Assembly: GCA_014384375.1 (NCBI GenBank) | Contig: JACNFY010000017.1 | Location: 1 to 63,060 of the forward strand | Length of the DNA: 63,060 nt | DNA from: Nanobdellati archaeon | GTDB taxonomy: Archaea; Nanobdellota; Nanobdellia; Woesearchaeales; GCA-2686295 | Direction: 5' to 3' | Shown: piece by piece, positions 26,145-34,164 of the stretch | How the letters are laid out: every line of letters begins with the position of its first letter | Numbering within the stretch: position 1 is the stretch's first letter | The notes under the pieces: generated by a model | Databases searched by the model: none | Seen by the model: only the letters and a program-made list of their open reading frames with translations | What the model was told of the DNA's origin: nothing | Made by a program: the position numbers and the translations under genes

Positions 26145-28403
26145 ATGTTACTTGACAACGAGCAGATTAAATCATTCTATGATTCTTATTCAAAAAAAGT
26201 TACCGGCATAAAGAATAAAATAAATAGACCAATGACTTATGCAGAGAAGATACTGTTCTCACATATGAAAAATCCTTTTACAGATATTCTGCCTGGCAAG
26301 ACAAGTGTTACTTTAAAGGTTGACAGGGTTGCCATGCAAGATGCAACTGCCCAGATGGCTATACTACAATTCATCCTGACTGGAAAGGACAAAGTTGTAG
26401 TTCCAACAACAGTTCATTGTGACCATCTAATTAGAGCACAAGTTGGAGCAAAAAAAGACCTCGATCTGGCTAAGCATGAAAACGATGAGATTTATGTTTT
26501 TCTTAAAAGCGCTGCTAACAAGTATGGCATGGGATTCTGGAATCCAGGCGCTGGAATAATCCATCAAGTAGTGCTTGAGAACTATGCTTTTCCTGGCGGC
26601 TTGATGATTGGAACTGACTCACACACTCCAAACGCTGGAGGGCTTGGAATGATAGCTATTGGCGTTGGCGGAGCAGATGCAGTTGAGGTAATGGCAGGAG
26701 AAGACTGGAGCATCACCATGCCTAAACTGATAGGTGTGAAGCTAATCGGAAAGCTTAATGGATGGACAGTTCCAAAAGACATCATATTAAAAGTTGCAGA
26801 AACATTGACAGTGAAAGGAGGAACAGGTTGTATAATAGAATACTTTGGTGAAGGTACAAAATCAATAAGTGCCACTGGAAAAGCCACAATCACAAACATG
26901 GGTGCAGAGGTTGGTGCGACAACATCAGTGTTTCCTTATGATGAGTATACAGAAGCTTATCTTAGAGCAACAAAGCGAGAAGCAATTGCAGATATGGCTA
27001 ATAAAATTAAAGAGAATCTTAGAGCAGACAAAGAAGTGGAGGAAAATCCTTTGAAGTACTATAATCAGATTATTGAAATAGATTTGTCAAAATTAGAGCC
27101 TCAAATAGTTGGTCCACACACACCTGACCTTGGACGTCCAATTTCAAAGCTAGGTGAAGATGCTAAGAAGAATAAGTGGCCTTTGCAGTTAAAGTATGCT
27201 TTGATTGGAAGCTGTACTAACTCTTCATACGAGGATATGCAACGAGCAGCGACAATTGCAAAGCAAGCAATTGAGGCAGGTGTGAAAGCAAATTGTGGTT
27301 TCATGGTAACTCCTGGCTCAGAGCAGATTCACAAAACAGTCCAACGTGATGGACAGCTAGAACTTTTTCAGAAGATAGGTGCTGTTGTCCTTGCAAATGC
27401 ATGCGGTCCCTGTATTGGTCAATGGAACAGGACAGATATCAAAAAAGGAGATAAGAATTCAATAATAACATCTTACAATCGTAATTTCAAGAAACGAAAT
27501 GATGCAAATCCTGAGACTAATGCATTTATAGCTAGTCCAGAAATTGTTACTGCTATGGCATTAGCAGGTAGGCTTGATTTCAATCCTTTGACAGATGAAC
27601 TTGAGACTACGAGTGGTGAAAAATGCAAGTTGCAACCTCCAATTGCTGACGAACTTCCATCAAGAGGATTTGTCTTTGATATTTCTGGTTATGAAGAACC
27701 AACTGGTAAAGGAGAAGTAAAGATTGACCCTAAAAGTGATAGATTATCGTTCTTAGAACTGTTTGATGAATGGGACAAGGAAAATGACTTCAAGGATTTG
27801 TTTGTGCTTGTAAAGGCTTATGGTAAGTGCACAACAGACCATGTTTCTCCAGCTGGTATATGGCTGCGCTTCAGAGGTCATCTTGACAATATTAGTGACA
27901 ATGTCTTCAGCGGTGCTGTGAATGCATTTACTTCTGAGACAGGCAAAGGAAAAAATATTCTAACAGGGGAGAGAGGTGTTGAATTCAACAAGATAGCTAG
28001 ATATTACAAAGAGAAAGATAAAGGATGGGTTGTGGTTGGAGACACTAATTATGGTGAAGGCTCAAGTCGAGAGCATGCAGCGATGGAGCCTCGCTACCTT
28101 GGTTGCAGGGTTGTTATTGTCAAGAGTTTTGCACGAATAGCAGAGACAAACCTGAAAAAACAAGGCATTCTTCCCTTATGGTTTGTCAATGGGAGCGATT
28201 ATGATAAGATAAGAGAGGATGACATTATAGCAATTATAGATGTTGATATTAAAGAAGGAAAAAATGTTGAGCTTTTAGTAAAACATTCTGATAGTTCAAC
28301 AGAGACAATCAAGACAAAGCACACTTTTACAAAGGAACAGATTGGCTGGTTCAATGCAGGCTCTGCGATTAATCAAATAAGAAAAAAGAATTTTAAAAAT
28401 TAA
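26145..28403 (+). CDS. acnA: Aconitate hydratase, mitochondrial-like type
   Basis: Interconverts citrate and isocitrate with a 4Fe-4S cluster. 752 residues from the ATG at 26145, which has AGGGGAT upstream; an in-frame TTG at 26115 overlaps the TATA box and is rejected. Cluster ligands are visible in GSCTNSSYED and in NACGPCIGQW; VPTTVHCDHLI, GMGFWNPGAGIIHQ and GTDSHTPNAGGLG mark the substrate site. The swivel domain has GDTNYGEGSSREHAAMEPR. Both length and sequence fit the mitochondrial aconitase group rather than the AcnA/IRP or AcnB types. Divergent from icd: citrate to 2-oxoglutarate in two neighbouring genes. Confidence 0.95.
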   Translation: MLLDNEQIKSFYDSYSKKVTGIKNKINRPMTYAEKILFSHMKNPFTDILPGKTSVTLKVDRVAMQDATAQMAILQFILTGKDKVVVPTTVHCDHLIRAQVGAKKDLDLAKHENDEIYVFLKSAANKYGMGFWNPGAGIIHQVVLENYAFPGGLMIGTDSHTPNAGGLGMIAIGVGGADAVEVMAGEDWSITMPKLIGVKLIGKLNGWTVPKDIILKVAETLTVKGGTGCIIEYFGEGTKSISATGKATITNMGAEVGATTSVFPYDEYTEAYLRATKREAIADMANKIKENLRADKEVEENPLKYYNQIIEIDLSKLEPQIVGPHTPDLGRPISKLGEDAKKNKWPLQLKYALIGSCTNSSYEDMQRAATIAKQAIEAGVKANCGFMVTPGSEQIHKTVQRDGQLELFQKIGAVVLANACGPCIGQWNRTDIKKGDKNSIITSYNRNFKKRNDANPETNAFIASPEIVTAMALAGRLDFNPLTDELETTSGEKCKLQPPIADELPSRGFVFDISGYEEPTGKGEVKIDPKSDRLSFLELFDEWDKENDFKDLFVLVKAYGKCTTDHVSPAGIWLRFRGHLDNISDNVFSGAVNAFTSETGKGKNILTGERGVEFNKIARYYKEKDKGWVVVGDTNYGEGSSREHAAMEPRYLGCRVVIVKSFARIAETNLKKQGILPLWFVNGSDYDKIREDDIIAIIDVDIKEGKNVELLVKHSDSSTETIKTKHTFTKEQIGWFNAGSAINQIRKKNFKN

Positions 28404-28544
28404 TTAAAGTGTTATCACGTTTTCTTTCATTGCTTTCAATTGTTCACAATCGATAATATCTGCGACATTATCAAACCTGTCTTCACATTCAACTTTTGAT
28501 AAATCCACACAAATCCCGTTTTTACAAAACATCATTCTTTGCAT
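28404..28544 (-). CDS. 46-residue Cys-containing mini-protein
   Basis: Begins MQRMMFCKNGICVDLSKVEC and ends EQLKAMKENVITL. It has four Cys, the first two in a CKNGIC arrangement that could bind metal or form a disulphide. GAGGTGG 5-11 nt before the ATG is a good ribosome-binding site, which is the main reason to believe it. Its stop abuts the aconitase stop on the other strand. No family recognised. Confidence 0.5.
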   Translation of the reverse strand: MQRMMFCKNGICVDLSKVECEDRFDNVADIIDCEQLKAMKENVITL

Positions 28545-28637
28545 AAAAACCACCTCAAGAAAAAATAATTCTTTTTTTTATTTAGTTTTTACTTCAAAGC
28601 ATCAAAATAAAAATTAAGAAATCAAAAAAATAAATTA

Positions 28638-28760
28638 TTACAACACTTTAACGATTATAACTACAACCACAACTATAATTATTAGACCAAGCATCATTTT
28701 CTCATGCTTGCACATTCCTTTCTCCAGTTTACAGCTGTGATTTGGGCACATCAAAGACAT
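28638..28760 (-). CDS. 40-residue membrane mini-protein with CPxHxC motif
   Basis: Starts MSLMCPNHSCKLEKGMCKHE, a potential zinc knuckle (C-x2-H-x-C ... C-x-H), and continues as one hydrophobic helix (LGLIIIVVVVVIIVKVL). GAGGTG six nt before the ATG supports the start. It sits 93 nt upstream of the other mini-gene on the same strand, both preceded by GAGGTG. Function unknown. The remaining 28761-28892 holds only A/T-rich sequence and the promoter of the next gene. Confidence 0.5.
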   Translation of the reverse strand: MSLMCPNHSCKLEKGMCKHEKMMLGLIIIVVVVVIIVKVL

Positions 28761-28892
28761 GTACATCACCTCATACAACTTTTTAATTATCAAAACAAAA
28801 TTTTATTTATTATTTACTTAAGACTATCAAAACAAAGTTTTGACAAACAAAGGAAAATATTTTAAAATAAGATTGTATTTTTTATACTTAAA

Positions 28893-29537
28893 ATGGGATA
28901 TACTATAATCGCACCTGTTGGTGATAATCCAAAAGCATTGTTTATTGGCATGAAAGAGTTTCCAACAGAGAAAGTTATCTTGATAACTCTTCACAACAAT
29001 TTCAAGACTGCTAAAAAGCTGAGAAAGAAACTTGAAGACTTTACTATCAAAACCAAGATTATTGAAATGAAAGGTAGTCTGATGGAGGAGATGTTCAGAA
29101 TATTTGGAGAACTTTGCTCTATCTACAATAATGATGATTTAATAGTTAATGTCGCAACAGGTGACAAAATGAGTACATGCGCAGCATTGAGCGCCGCTTT
29201 CGCTAATGGCTTGAAGTCTTTTGGGGTCATGGGTGACCAATGCATGCTTATGCCAATCATGAAATTATCATATTACAACGAACTAAGTGAGAACAAACTC
29301 AGGATACTAAAAGAGATGGATGGAAGTAATTACTTTTCTTTAAAAGAATTAAGTGCTAAATTAGAAATGTCAATATCATTGCTGTCGTATCACATAAACG
29401 GAAACTACAAATACAAGGGTTTGAAAGAGTTTCGGCTTGTAGAAGTGAAAGAAGAGAGCAATAACTTATTTGTCAAATTATCTGAGATGGGTAACCTGTT
29501 GTTGAAAGGTTATATTCAACCAAAGACTGAAAACTAG
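28893..29537 (+). CDS. CARF-domain plus winged-helix regulator
   Basis: The N-terminal part (about 1-125) is a Rossmann-like CARF fold: TIIAPVGDNPKALFIGMKEF, KVILITLHNN, then LIVNVATGDKMSTCAALSAA, the conserved ligand-binding turn. The C-terminal part (about 130-210) is a winged helix-turn-helix: LRILKEMDGSNYFSLKEL followed by SISLLSYHI. This resembles Csa3/DUF6293-type proteins, in which a cyclic oligoadenylate or other nucleotide controls DNA binding. No CRISPR array or cas gene is in the window, so it is a solitary member. TATA-like TTTTAAAATAAG (28860-28871) suggests a leaderless message. Confidence 0.72.
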   Translation: MGYTIIAPVGDNPKALFIGMKEFPTEKVILITLHNNFKTAKKLRKKLEDFTIKTKIIEMKGSLMEEMFRIFGELCSIYNNDDLIVNVATGDKMSTCAALSAAFANGLKSFGVMGDQCMLMPIMKLSYYNELSENKLRILKEMDGSNYFSLKELSAKLEMSISLLSYHINGNYKYKGLKEFRLVEVKEESNNLFVKLSEMGNLLLKGYIQPKTEN

Positions 29538-29578
29538 AATGTTAGCGTTGTTGGGTTGACTATTGGAGTATGGATATA

Positions 29579-29971
29579 ATGCAAAGAATACTTGTTGTTG
29601 ATGAAAAGGAGAAGTCTTTTCTGAAGAAGATAATTCCAGTATCCGCGTTTATCGGGGGATTGTGCTGTTTCACACCCGTTGTTTTAGTGCTGTTTGGCTT
29701 AGGGACTGTGGCTTATGGAGTATCTCTAGCTAATGTTTTCTACGGCACATACAAATGGGCATTCAGAGGAGCTGCATTGTTATTCCTGTTTGCTGGATTA
29801 TTTTGGTATATCTATAAGAAAGAAGAAATATGCACTCTCGACAAATTGAGGAAGAATAAGAGAAAAGTGGTGAATTTGATTTTAATAACTTTAATTTTCG
29901 GGATAATTGCCTACATAATCTGGCTTTATGTCATAGTAGAGCTTATAGGTATAGCTATGGGATTATGGTAA
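29579..29971 (+). CDS. MerT-like small membrane protein
   Basis: 130 residues from the ATG at 29579, which has GGAG ten nt upstream (an earlier ATG at 29570 is too close to it). The first helix carries a vicinal Cys pair followed by Pro (GGLCCFTPVVLVLFGLG), as in the mercuric-ion transporter MerT and related metal-uptake proteins. Two more helices follow (ALLFLFAGLFWYIYKK, LILITLIFGIIAYIIWLY). A metal or thiol-related function is inferred. It sits between the CARF regulator and the redox-type lipoproteins. Confidence 0.55.
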   Translation: MQRILVVDEKEKSFLKKIIPVSAFIGGLCCFTPVVLVLFGLGTVAYGVSLANVFYGTYKWAFRGAALLFLFAGLFWYIYKKEEICTLDKLRKNKRKVVNLILITLIFGIIAYIIWLYVIVELIGIAMGLW

Positions 29972-29984
29972 GGGATGTGTCAAG

Positions 29985-30965
29985 ATGAGGAAAATGTTAT
30001 TTACATTAGGATTATTGGTTGCAATGTTTTTAGTAGGATGTGGTGCATCAGTAGATAAGGTGCCAAAAAGCTCTACACTTACAGATGAGGAAATTGAGAG
30101 AGGTATAAAAATAACTTCAGAAGGTGTGAAATATCTAGTACATCCAAGCAAAATACTTAGTGGAGGTCCTCCGAAAGATGGGATTCCATCAATAGACAAT
30201 CCAAAGTTTGTGACTGTTGAAGAAGCAGATGAATGGATTCAAGATAATGAACTAGTCCTTGGTCTTGTCTACAAGGGAGAAAAAAGGGTTTACCCGTTGC
30301 AGATTATGGTCTGGCATGAAATAGTGAATGACTTTGTTGCAGGTGATCCAATACTGATAACTTATTGTCCGTTATGCGGAAGCGGAATTGCTTACAAGCG
30401 TGAAATAAACGGTAACCCAGTTGAGTTTGGAACATCTGGGAAATTGTATAACTCAAACCTGGTAATGTATGATCGAAAGACAGATTCATATTGGGCACAG
30501 ATTGGTGGAAACGCTATTGTTGGCGAGTTGACAGGCACCCAGCTTGAGCCAATATCTGTTGATACAGTTGTCTGGCGAGACTGGAAAAAAGCTCATCCAG
30601 AATCACAAGTTTTAAGCCAGAACACAGGTTTCAGAAGATCCTATGGAAGAGATCCTTACGGCAATTATTATGAAGATACTTTCATCATGTTCCCTGTTGA
30701 GAATGAAGATGACAGAATACATCCAAAAACAGTTATCTTTGGCATTGAAATTGATGGTGTTTTCAAGGCTTATAGAGAAGATGACTTGATGGAATTAGGT
30801 GTTATTGAAGATGTTTTTAATAGTGTCAATATTAAGGTTGAAAGGGATGAAGCGGGAGTCATAAAGATAACAAATATTGAGACAGGAGAAGAGATAGTCA
30901 AGGAGAGAGACTTCTGGTTCGCATGGTACGCATTCCATCCAGAAACAGAGCTTTATGAGAAATAA
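29985..30965 (+). CDS. DUF3179-family lipoprotein
   Basis: A 326-residue exported protein with a lipobox-like FLVGCG (Cys19). The body matches the DUF3179 family: RVYPLQIMVWHEIVNDFVAG, YCPLCGSGIAYKR, GKLYNSNLVMYDRKTDSYW, and SQVLSQNTGFRRSYGRDPYG. The CPLC pair is characteristic and could bind metal or form a disulphide; biochemical function is not known. It is followed immediately by a thioredoxin lipoprotein and a CcdA homologue, which supports a role in extracytoplasmic thiol chemistry. Starts 14 nt after the MerT-like gene. Confidence 0.85.
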   Translation: MRKMLFTLGLLVAMFLVGCGASVDKVPKSSTLTDEEIERGIKITSEGVKYLVHPSKILSGGPPKDGIPSIDNPKFVTVEEADEWIQDNELVLGLVYKGEKRVYPLQIMVWHEIVNDFVAGDPILITYCPLCGSGIAYKREINGNPVEFGTSGKLYNSNLVMYDRKTDSYWAQIGGNAIVGELTGTQLEPISVDTVVWRDWKKAHPESQVLSQNTGFRRSYGRDPYGNYYEDTFIMFPVENEDDRIHPKTVIFGIEIDGVFKAYREDDLMELGVIEDVFNSVNIKVERDEAGVIKITNIETGEEIVKERDFWFAWYAFHPETELYEK

Positions 30966-30991
30966 TGAAAATTAGATTAGGAGGTTATAAG

Positions 30992-31480
30992 ATGAATATG
31001 AACTATTTATTTATAGGACTACTAATGTTGCTGTTAGTTTTCATTTCCGCTTGTACTAGTAGAACAACGACTAATACTGTGAGTGAGAATAGTGGTTTGA
31101 TAGAAGCAAGTGAGAGTGGCACTGTGTTAGCAGGCACTACAAGTAAATATATTGATTTTAACAAAGCAGATTATGAGAGAGCAAAGACTGAGAACAAAGT
31201 TGTGCTGTTGGATTTCTACGCGACTTGGTGTCTTATCTGTATAGAAGAGCAGAAAGAGACTGTTGCTGCCTTTGATGACTTAGATAATCCGAATGTTATT
31301 GGTTTCAGAGTTAACTATAAGGATTCAGATACTGATAGTGATGAGAATGCTTTAGCAGAAGAGTTCGGTATAATCTACCAGCATACAAAGGTCATAATTA
31401 AAGATGGTGAAGTAGTGCAGAAAGCACTTGACTCATGGGATAAGGATCGCTTTTTGAGTGAGATAAATAGATTTGTTTAG
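30992..31480 (+). CDS. Membrane-anchored thioredoxin-like protein
   Basis: 162 residues from the ATG at 30992, chosen because AGGAGG lies 7 nt upstream; an earlier ATG at 30965 overlaps the preceding stop and adds nine residues before the signal. A lipobox-like FISAC (Cys21) follows the signal helix. After a Ser/Thr linker comes a thioredoxin fold with the active site ATWCLIC (Cys80, Cys83) and LAEEFGIIYQHTKVIIKDG. It probably exchanges disulphides outside the membrane, reduced through the CcdA-like protein encoded 10 nt downstream. Confidence 0.85.
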   Translation: MNMNYLFIGLLMLLLVFISACTSRTTTNTVSENSGLIEASESGTVLAGTTSKYIDFNKADYERAKTENKVVLLDFYATWCLICIEEQKETVAAFDDLDNPNVIGFRVNYKDSDTDSDENALAEEFGIIYQHTKVIIKDGEVVQKALDSWDKDRFLSEINRFV

Positions 31481-31489
31481 ATAAACAAA

Positions 31490-32230
31490 ATGAAGAAGAA
31501 AAGAGACTGGAACATTTTCATAAGCAGTGTTTTCTTTGTATTAGGATTCTCAGTGATTTTCTCACTTGTTGGAGTGTTACTGCAAAGCGTATTGTCAAAT
31601 GTTGCTTATACAGTTCAGCAATGGCTTGGCAGAATAGGAGGAGTCATCATAATACTGTTTGGAATTTACCTTTTAGGGCTTCTGAAAATACCGTTCCTTG
31701 AAAGAGAACACACGATAACTGTAAAGAAGAAATTTAAATCCATGCACCTAGCATCTTTTATGTTTGGAGCCGCATTTGCAGTTGGTTGGACTCCATGTGT
31801 TGGTGCTGTCTTGGGAGCTGTTCTTACATTAGCAATCAGCAACCCTTCAAGCGCTTTCTTTCTCATGCTAGCATACTCTCTAGGATTAGGGATACCATTT
31901 CTACTTGTTGGTTTGTTCACCAATGAGGCTCAGGGACTCATAAGTAAGTCTGGCAAGTGGTTGCAGTACCTGAGATACTTCTTTGGAATTGTATTGATAT
32001 TCCTGGGAATATTGGTGTTCACTAACAACCTAAGCCTCATAGCTAACTTAGCATTTGCTTCCAACATTTTATCATCGCTCGATGCAGGCATAAGCACAGG
32101 TGCCTCAATAAATTTAAGCATTTCGTTTCTTGCAGGTCTTGTCTCATTTCTAAGTCCGTGCGTACTACCATTAATACCTGCATTTCTATCATATTTGGCT
32201 TCAATAGGTGTGAAACCAAATGAAAACTGA
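31490..32230 (+). CDS. CcdA/DsbD-type thiol transporter, circularly permuted
   Basis: CcdA passes electrons from cytoplasmic thioredoxin across the membrane to extracytoplasmic thioredoxin-like proteins. Here the 246 residues start with the segment that is normally helix 2 (SSVFFVLGFSVIFSLVG). They continue through helices 3-6, with GWTPC (Cys103) in what is normally helix 4, and then end with the segment that is normally helix 1: ISFLAGLVSFLSPCVLPLIP (Cys224). Both redox cysteines are kept. With six helices and both termini on one side, moving helix 1 to the end keeps every helix orientation. No upstream copy of helix 1 exists: the thioredoxin stop is only 9 nt before the ATG. Confidence 0.85.
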   Translation: MKKKRDWNIFISSVFFVLGFSVIFSLVGVLLQSVLSNVAYTVQQWLGRIGGVIIILFGIYLLGLLKIPFLEREHTITVKKKFKSMHLASFMFGAAFAVGWTPCVGAVLGAVLTLAISNPSSAFFLMLAYSLGLGIPFLLVGLFTNEAQGLISKSGKWLQYLRYFFGIVLIFLGILVFTNNLSLIANLAFASNILSSLDAGISTGASINLSISFLAGLVSFLSPCVLPLIPAFLSYLASIGVKPNEN

Positions 32231-32240
32231 TTTTATAAAA
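32231..32240 (+). promoter_or_regulatory. TATA box of transaldolase
   Basis: TTTTATAAAA directly after the CcdA stop, about 53 nt before the transaldolase ATG; the leader contains GGGGTGG (32279-32285) as ribosome-binding site. Confidence 0.5.
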
Positions 32241-32288
32241 AATTTTAAATAGAAGAACAAACAAACATCAGGTTTATGGGGTGGTAAT

Positions 32289-33113
32289 ATGGAAATATTC
32301 ATTGATACTGCAAAACTTGAGGAGATTGAGCAAGCTTATTCCTATGGTATTCTAGATGGAGTCACAACGAATCCTTCATTGGTCAAGAAGATAGTTGATG
32401 ACCTTAAGAGTAAAGGAAAAGATGTTAGTGTGGAATCCTACATTAAAAAAATCTTGAAATTAGCAAGAGGAACTCCTGTCAGCTTAGAGGTCATCGGAAC
32501 CACTTACAAAGAAATGGTTGAGGAAGGAAAAAGATTGTTTAAAAAATTCAATCCGGTTGCAAAGAATGTTTATGTGAAAATACCTGTCAATCCTGCGTTT
32601 GAAGAAGATTCAGAGAACATGTTTGATGGCATCAAAGCAATAAAGACATTAACAAAAGCAAGAATACCAATTAACTGCACCTTGATATTCACACCAGAGC
32701 AGGCATTGATGGCTGCAAAGGCAGGAGCATCTTTTGTCAGTCCTTTTGCAGGCAGAATTGATGATGATATTAGAAAACGTGTTGGTGTTAAGTTCGAGAA
32801 GAGTGATTACTTTCCTGCTTCTGGCTGGGAAAAAAGTGGAAAAATATTGGAAGACAACGGAGTAGTTTCAGGCGTTGACTTGGTGTGGCAGTGCGTAGAG
32901 ATTTTTAGAACTTACAACATAAAGACAAAAGTTTTAGCGGCGAGTATAAGAAACGCCAGGCAGACAAGAGAAGTCGCATTAGCAGGAGCGGATATCGCTA
33001 CACTACCTTTTTACGTTATCAAGGAAATGCTAACCCATTATAAAACAATTGAAGGGATGAAAAGTTTTACAGCAGATGTCGTTCCTGAATATGCGAAGAT
33101 TGTTAAAGGCTAG
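32289..33113 (+). CDS. tal: Transaldolase / fructose-6-phosphate aldolase-like
   Basis: A Schiff-base aldolase of the small transaldolase group, moving dihydroxyacetone units in pentose phosphate metabolism. The N terminus FIDTAKLEEIEQAYSYGILD and GVTTNPSLVKK are diagnostic. The catalytic Lys lies in VYVKIPVNP, with NCTLIFTPEQALMAAKAGAS and FVSPFAGRIDD following. At 274 residues it is longer than the 215-220 residue bacterial enzymes, mainly through an insertion around residues 35-60 and another in the C-terminal third. It could supply ribose phosphate for the purine operon downstream. Own promoter and GGGGTGG site. Confidence 0.92.
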   Translation: MEIFIDTAKLEEIEQAYSYGILDGVTTNPSLVKKIVDDLKSKGKDVSVESYIKKILKLARGTPVSLEVIGTTYKEMVEEGKRLFKKFNPVAKNVYVKIPVNPAFEEDSENMFDGIKAIKTLTKARIPINCTLIFTPEQALMAAKAGASFVSPFAGRIDDDIRKRVGVKFEKSDYFPASGWEKSGKILEDNGVVSGVDLVWQCVEIFRTYNIKTKVLAASIRNARQTREVALAGADIATLPFYVIKEMLTHYKTIEGMKSFTADVVPEYAKIVKG

Positions 33114-33223
33114 ACAAAAAATCGCTTTTTCTAACAAAAATCCTTGAAAAAGAGAAAAATTAATATACTATGAAATTCAAAATAGTATACAGAGATAGAT
33201 TATTAGAGATTTGACAGACAAAG

Positions 33224-34063
33224 ATGAAAGGATTAGCAAGGATTGTTTTTTTGGCAACATTTGGCTTGGCAGTTGGCTGTTCTGAACTCCAAGCTTCAGA
33301 GCCTGAGTCAGAGGGTTCTAAGCCTGATAAGAAAGATAAGCAGGAGCAAACTATTTCTAAGTCAGATTTGGAAAAGATAAGACATATGTACAATGATCTT
33401 CACCTTCCTATTCGTGAAGTTTATCCTGTGAAAGGAGATGCATACACTTTTTTCAGACTTATAAATTTCAAGGATGATGTGACTAGTGGAGAGATTGGGC
33501 TGTATGAAGGAGATAGCTTAGTTGCAAAGATTGATAGTTCTAAGTACATATTTTTTAATAAAGATAACGAGACATATATTGAGAAAGTGACTACAAATGA
33601 ATATTCTGAGTTGTATGAGTGGAGGAAGATAGATGGTGAATGGGTGTTTTTTCAGTACGATGGGCCAAGAGAGGAGAAACAAACACTTTTTGATAGTGGA
33701 TTCAGAACCTCTGAGATGACTTTAGTAGAAGCTATGGATTCTGGTTTTAGGGGAGAGCTCGGAAAAGAAACTAACATAAATATTTTAGGTAACATTTATA
33801 CTATAACACAGGATGTGGTAAAAGTTGGAATAGACGATGATCAATATAGAAAAATGCTTAGATTTAGGGTTGGATGGAATAATGTTGAAGAAGGTGAGGA
33901 AAAAATCAGATTTAAAGATGATATTAATATTATAATTCAAGAAATTGCTGGTCGTTATGTTCCATTATTAGGTGAGATGTGGGTTACCAGAGTAGAGTTT
34001 CTTGGTTTTCCGTTTGTTGATGTTTTAGTCTATGGATCCATGGCTTCATTAGGTGGAAAATAA
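33224..34063 (+). CDS. Unknown secreted lipoprotein
   Basis: 279 residues. The signal peptide ends in a lipobox-like LAVGC (Cys19), followed by a Glu/Ser/Lys/Asp-rich linker (to about residue 45). The mature part is mostly beta-strand with many charged residues (EIGLYEGDSLVAKIDSSKYI, LYEWRKIDGEWVFFQYDG). No enzyme motif and no family recognised. It stands between transaldolase and purL with its own short upstream region, and probably sits on the outer face of the membrane. Confidence 0.65.
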   Translation: MKGLARIVFLATFGLAVGCSELQASEPESEGSKPDKKDKQEQTISKSDLEKIRHMYNDLHLPIREVYPVKGDAYTFFRLINFKDDVTSGEIGLYEGDSLVAKIDSSKYIFFNKDNETYIEKVTTNEYSELYEWRKIDGEWVFFQYDGPREEKQTLFDSGFRTSEMTLVEAMDSGFRGELGKETNINILGNIYTITQDVVKVGIDDDQYRKMLRFRVGWNNVEEGEEKIRFKDDINIIIQEIAGRYVPLLGEMWVTRVEFLGFPFVDVLVYGSMASLGGK

Positions 34064-34112
34064 TTCTAAATTTTCTAAAAGCAACCACTTTAGAATGCTA
34101 ACAAAATAGAAA

Positions 34113-34124
34113 CTTATTTATATG
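34113..34124 (+). promoter_or_regulatory. Promoter of the purine operon
   Basis: CTTATTTATATG is the only TATA-like element before purL; the ATG is about 46 nt downstream, giving a leader of about 20 nt with AGGGGG (34157-34162). No operator-like repeat was seen. Confidence 0.45.
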
Positions 34125-34164
34125 AAAAAGTTCTTCGTTTTTCGAAAGGGTTTTATAGGGGGTT

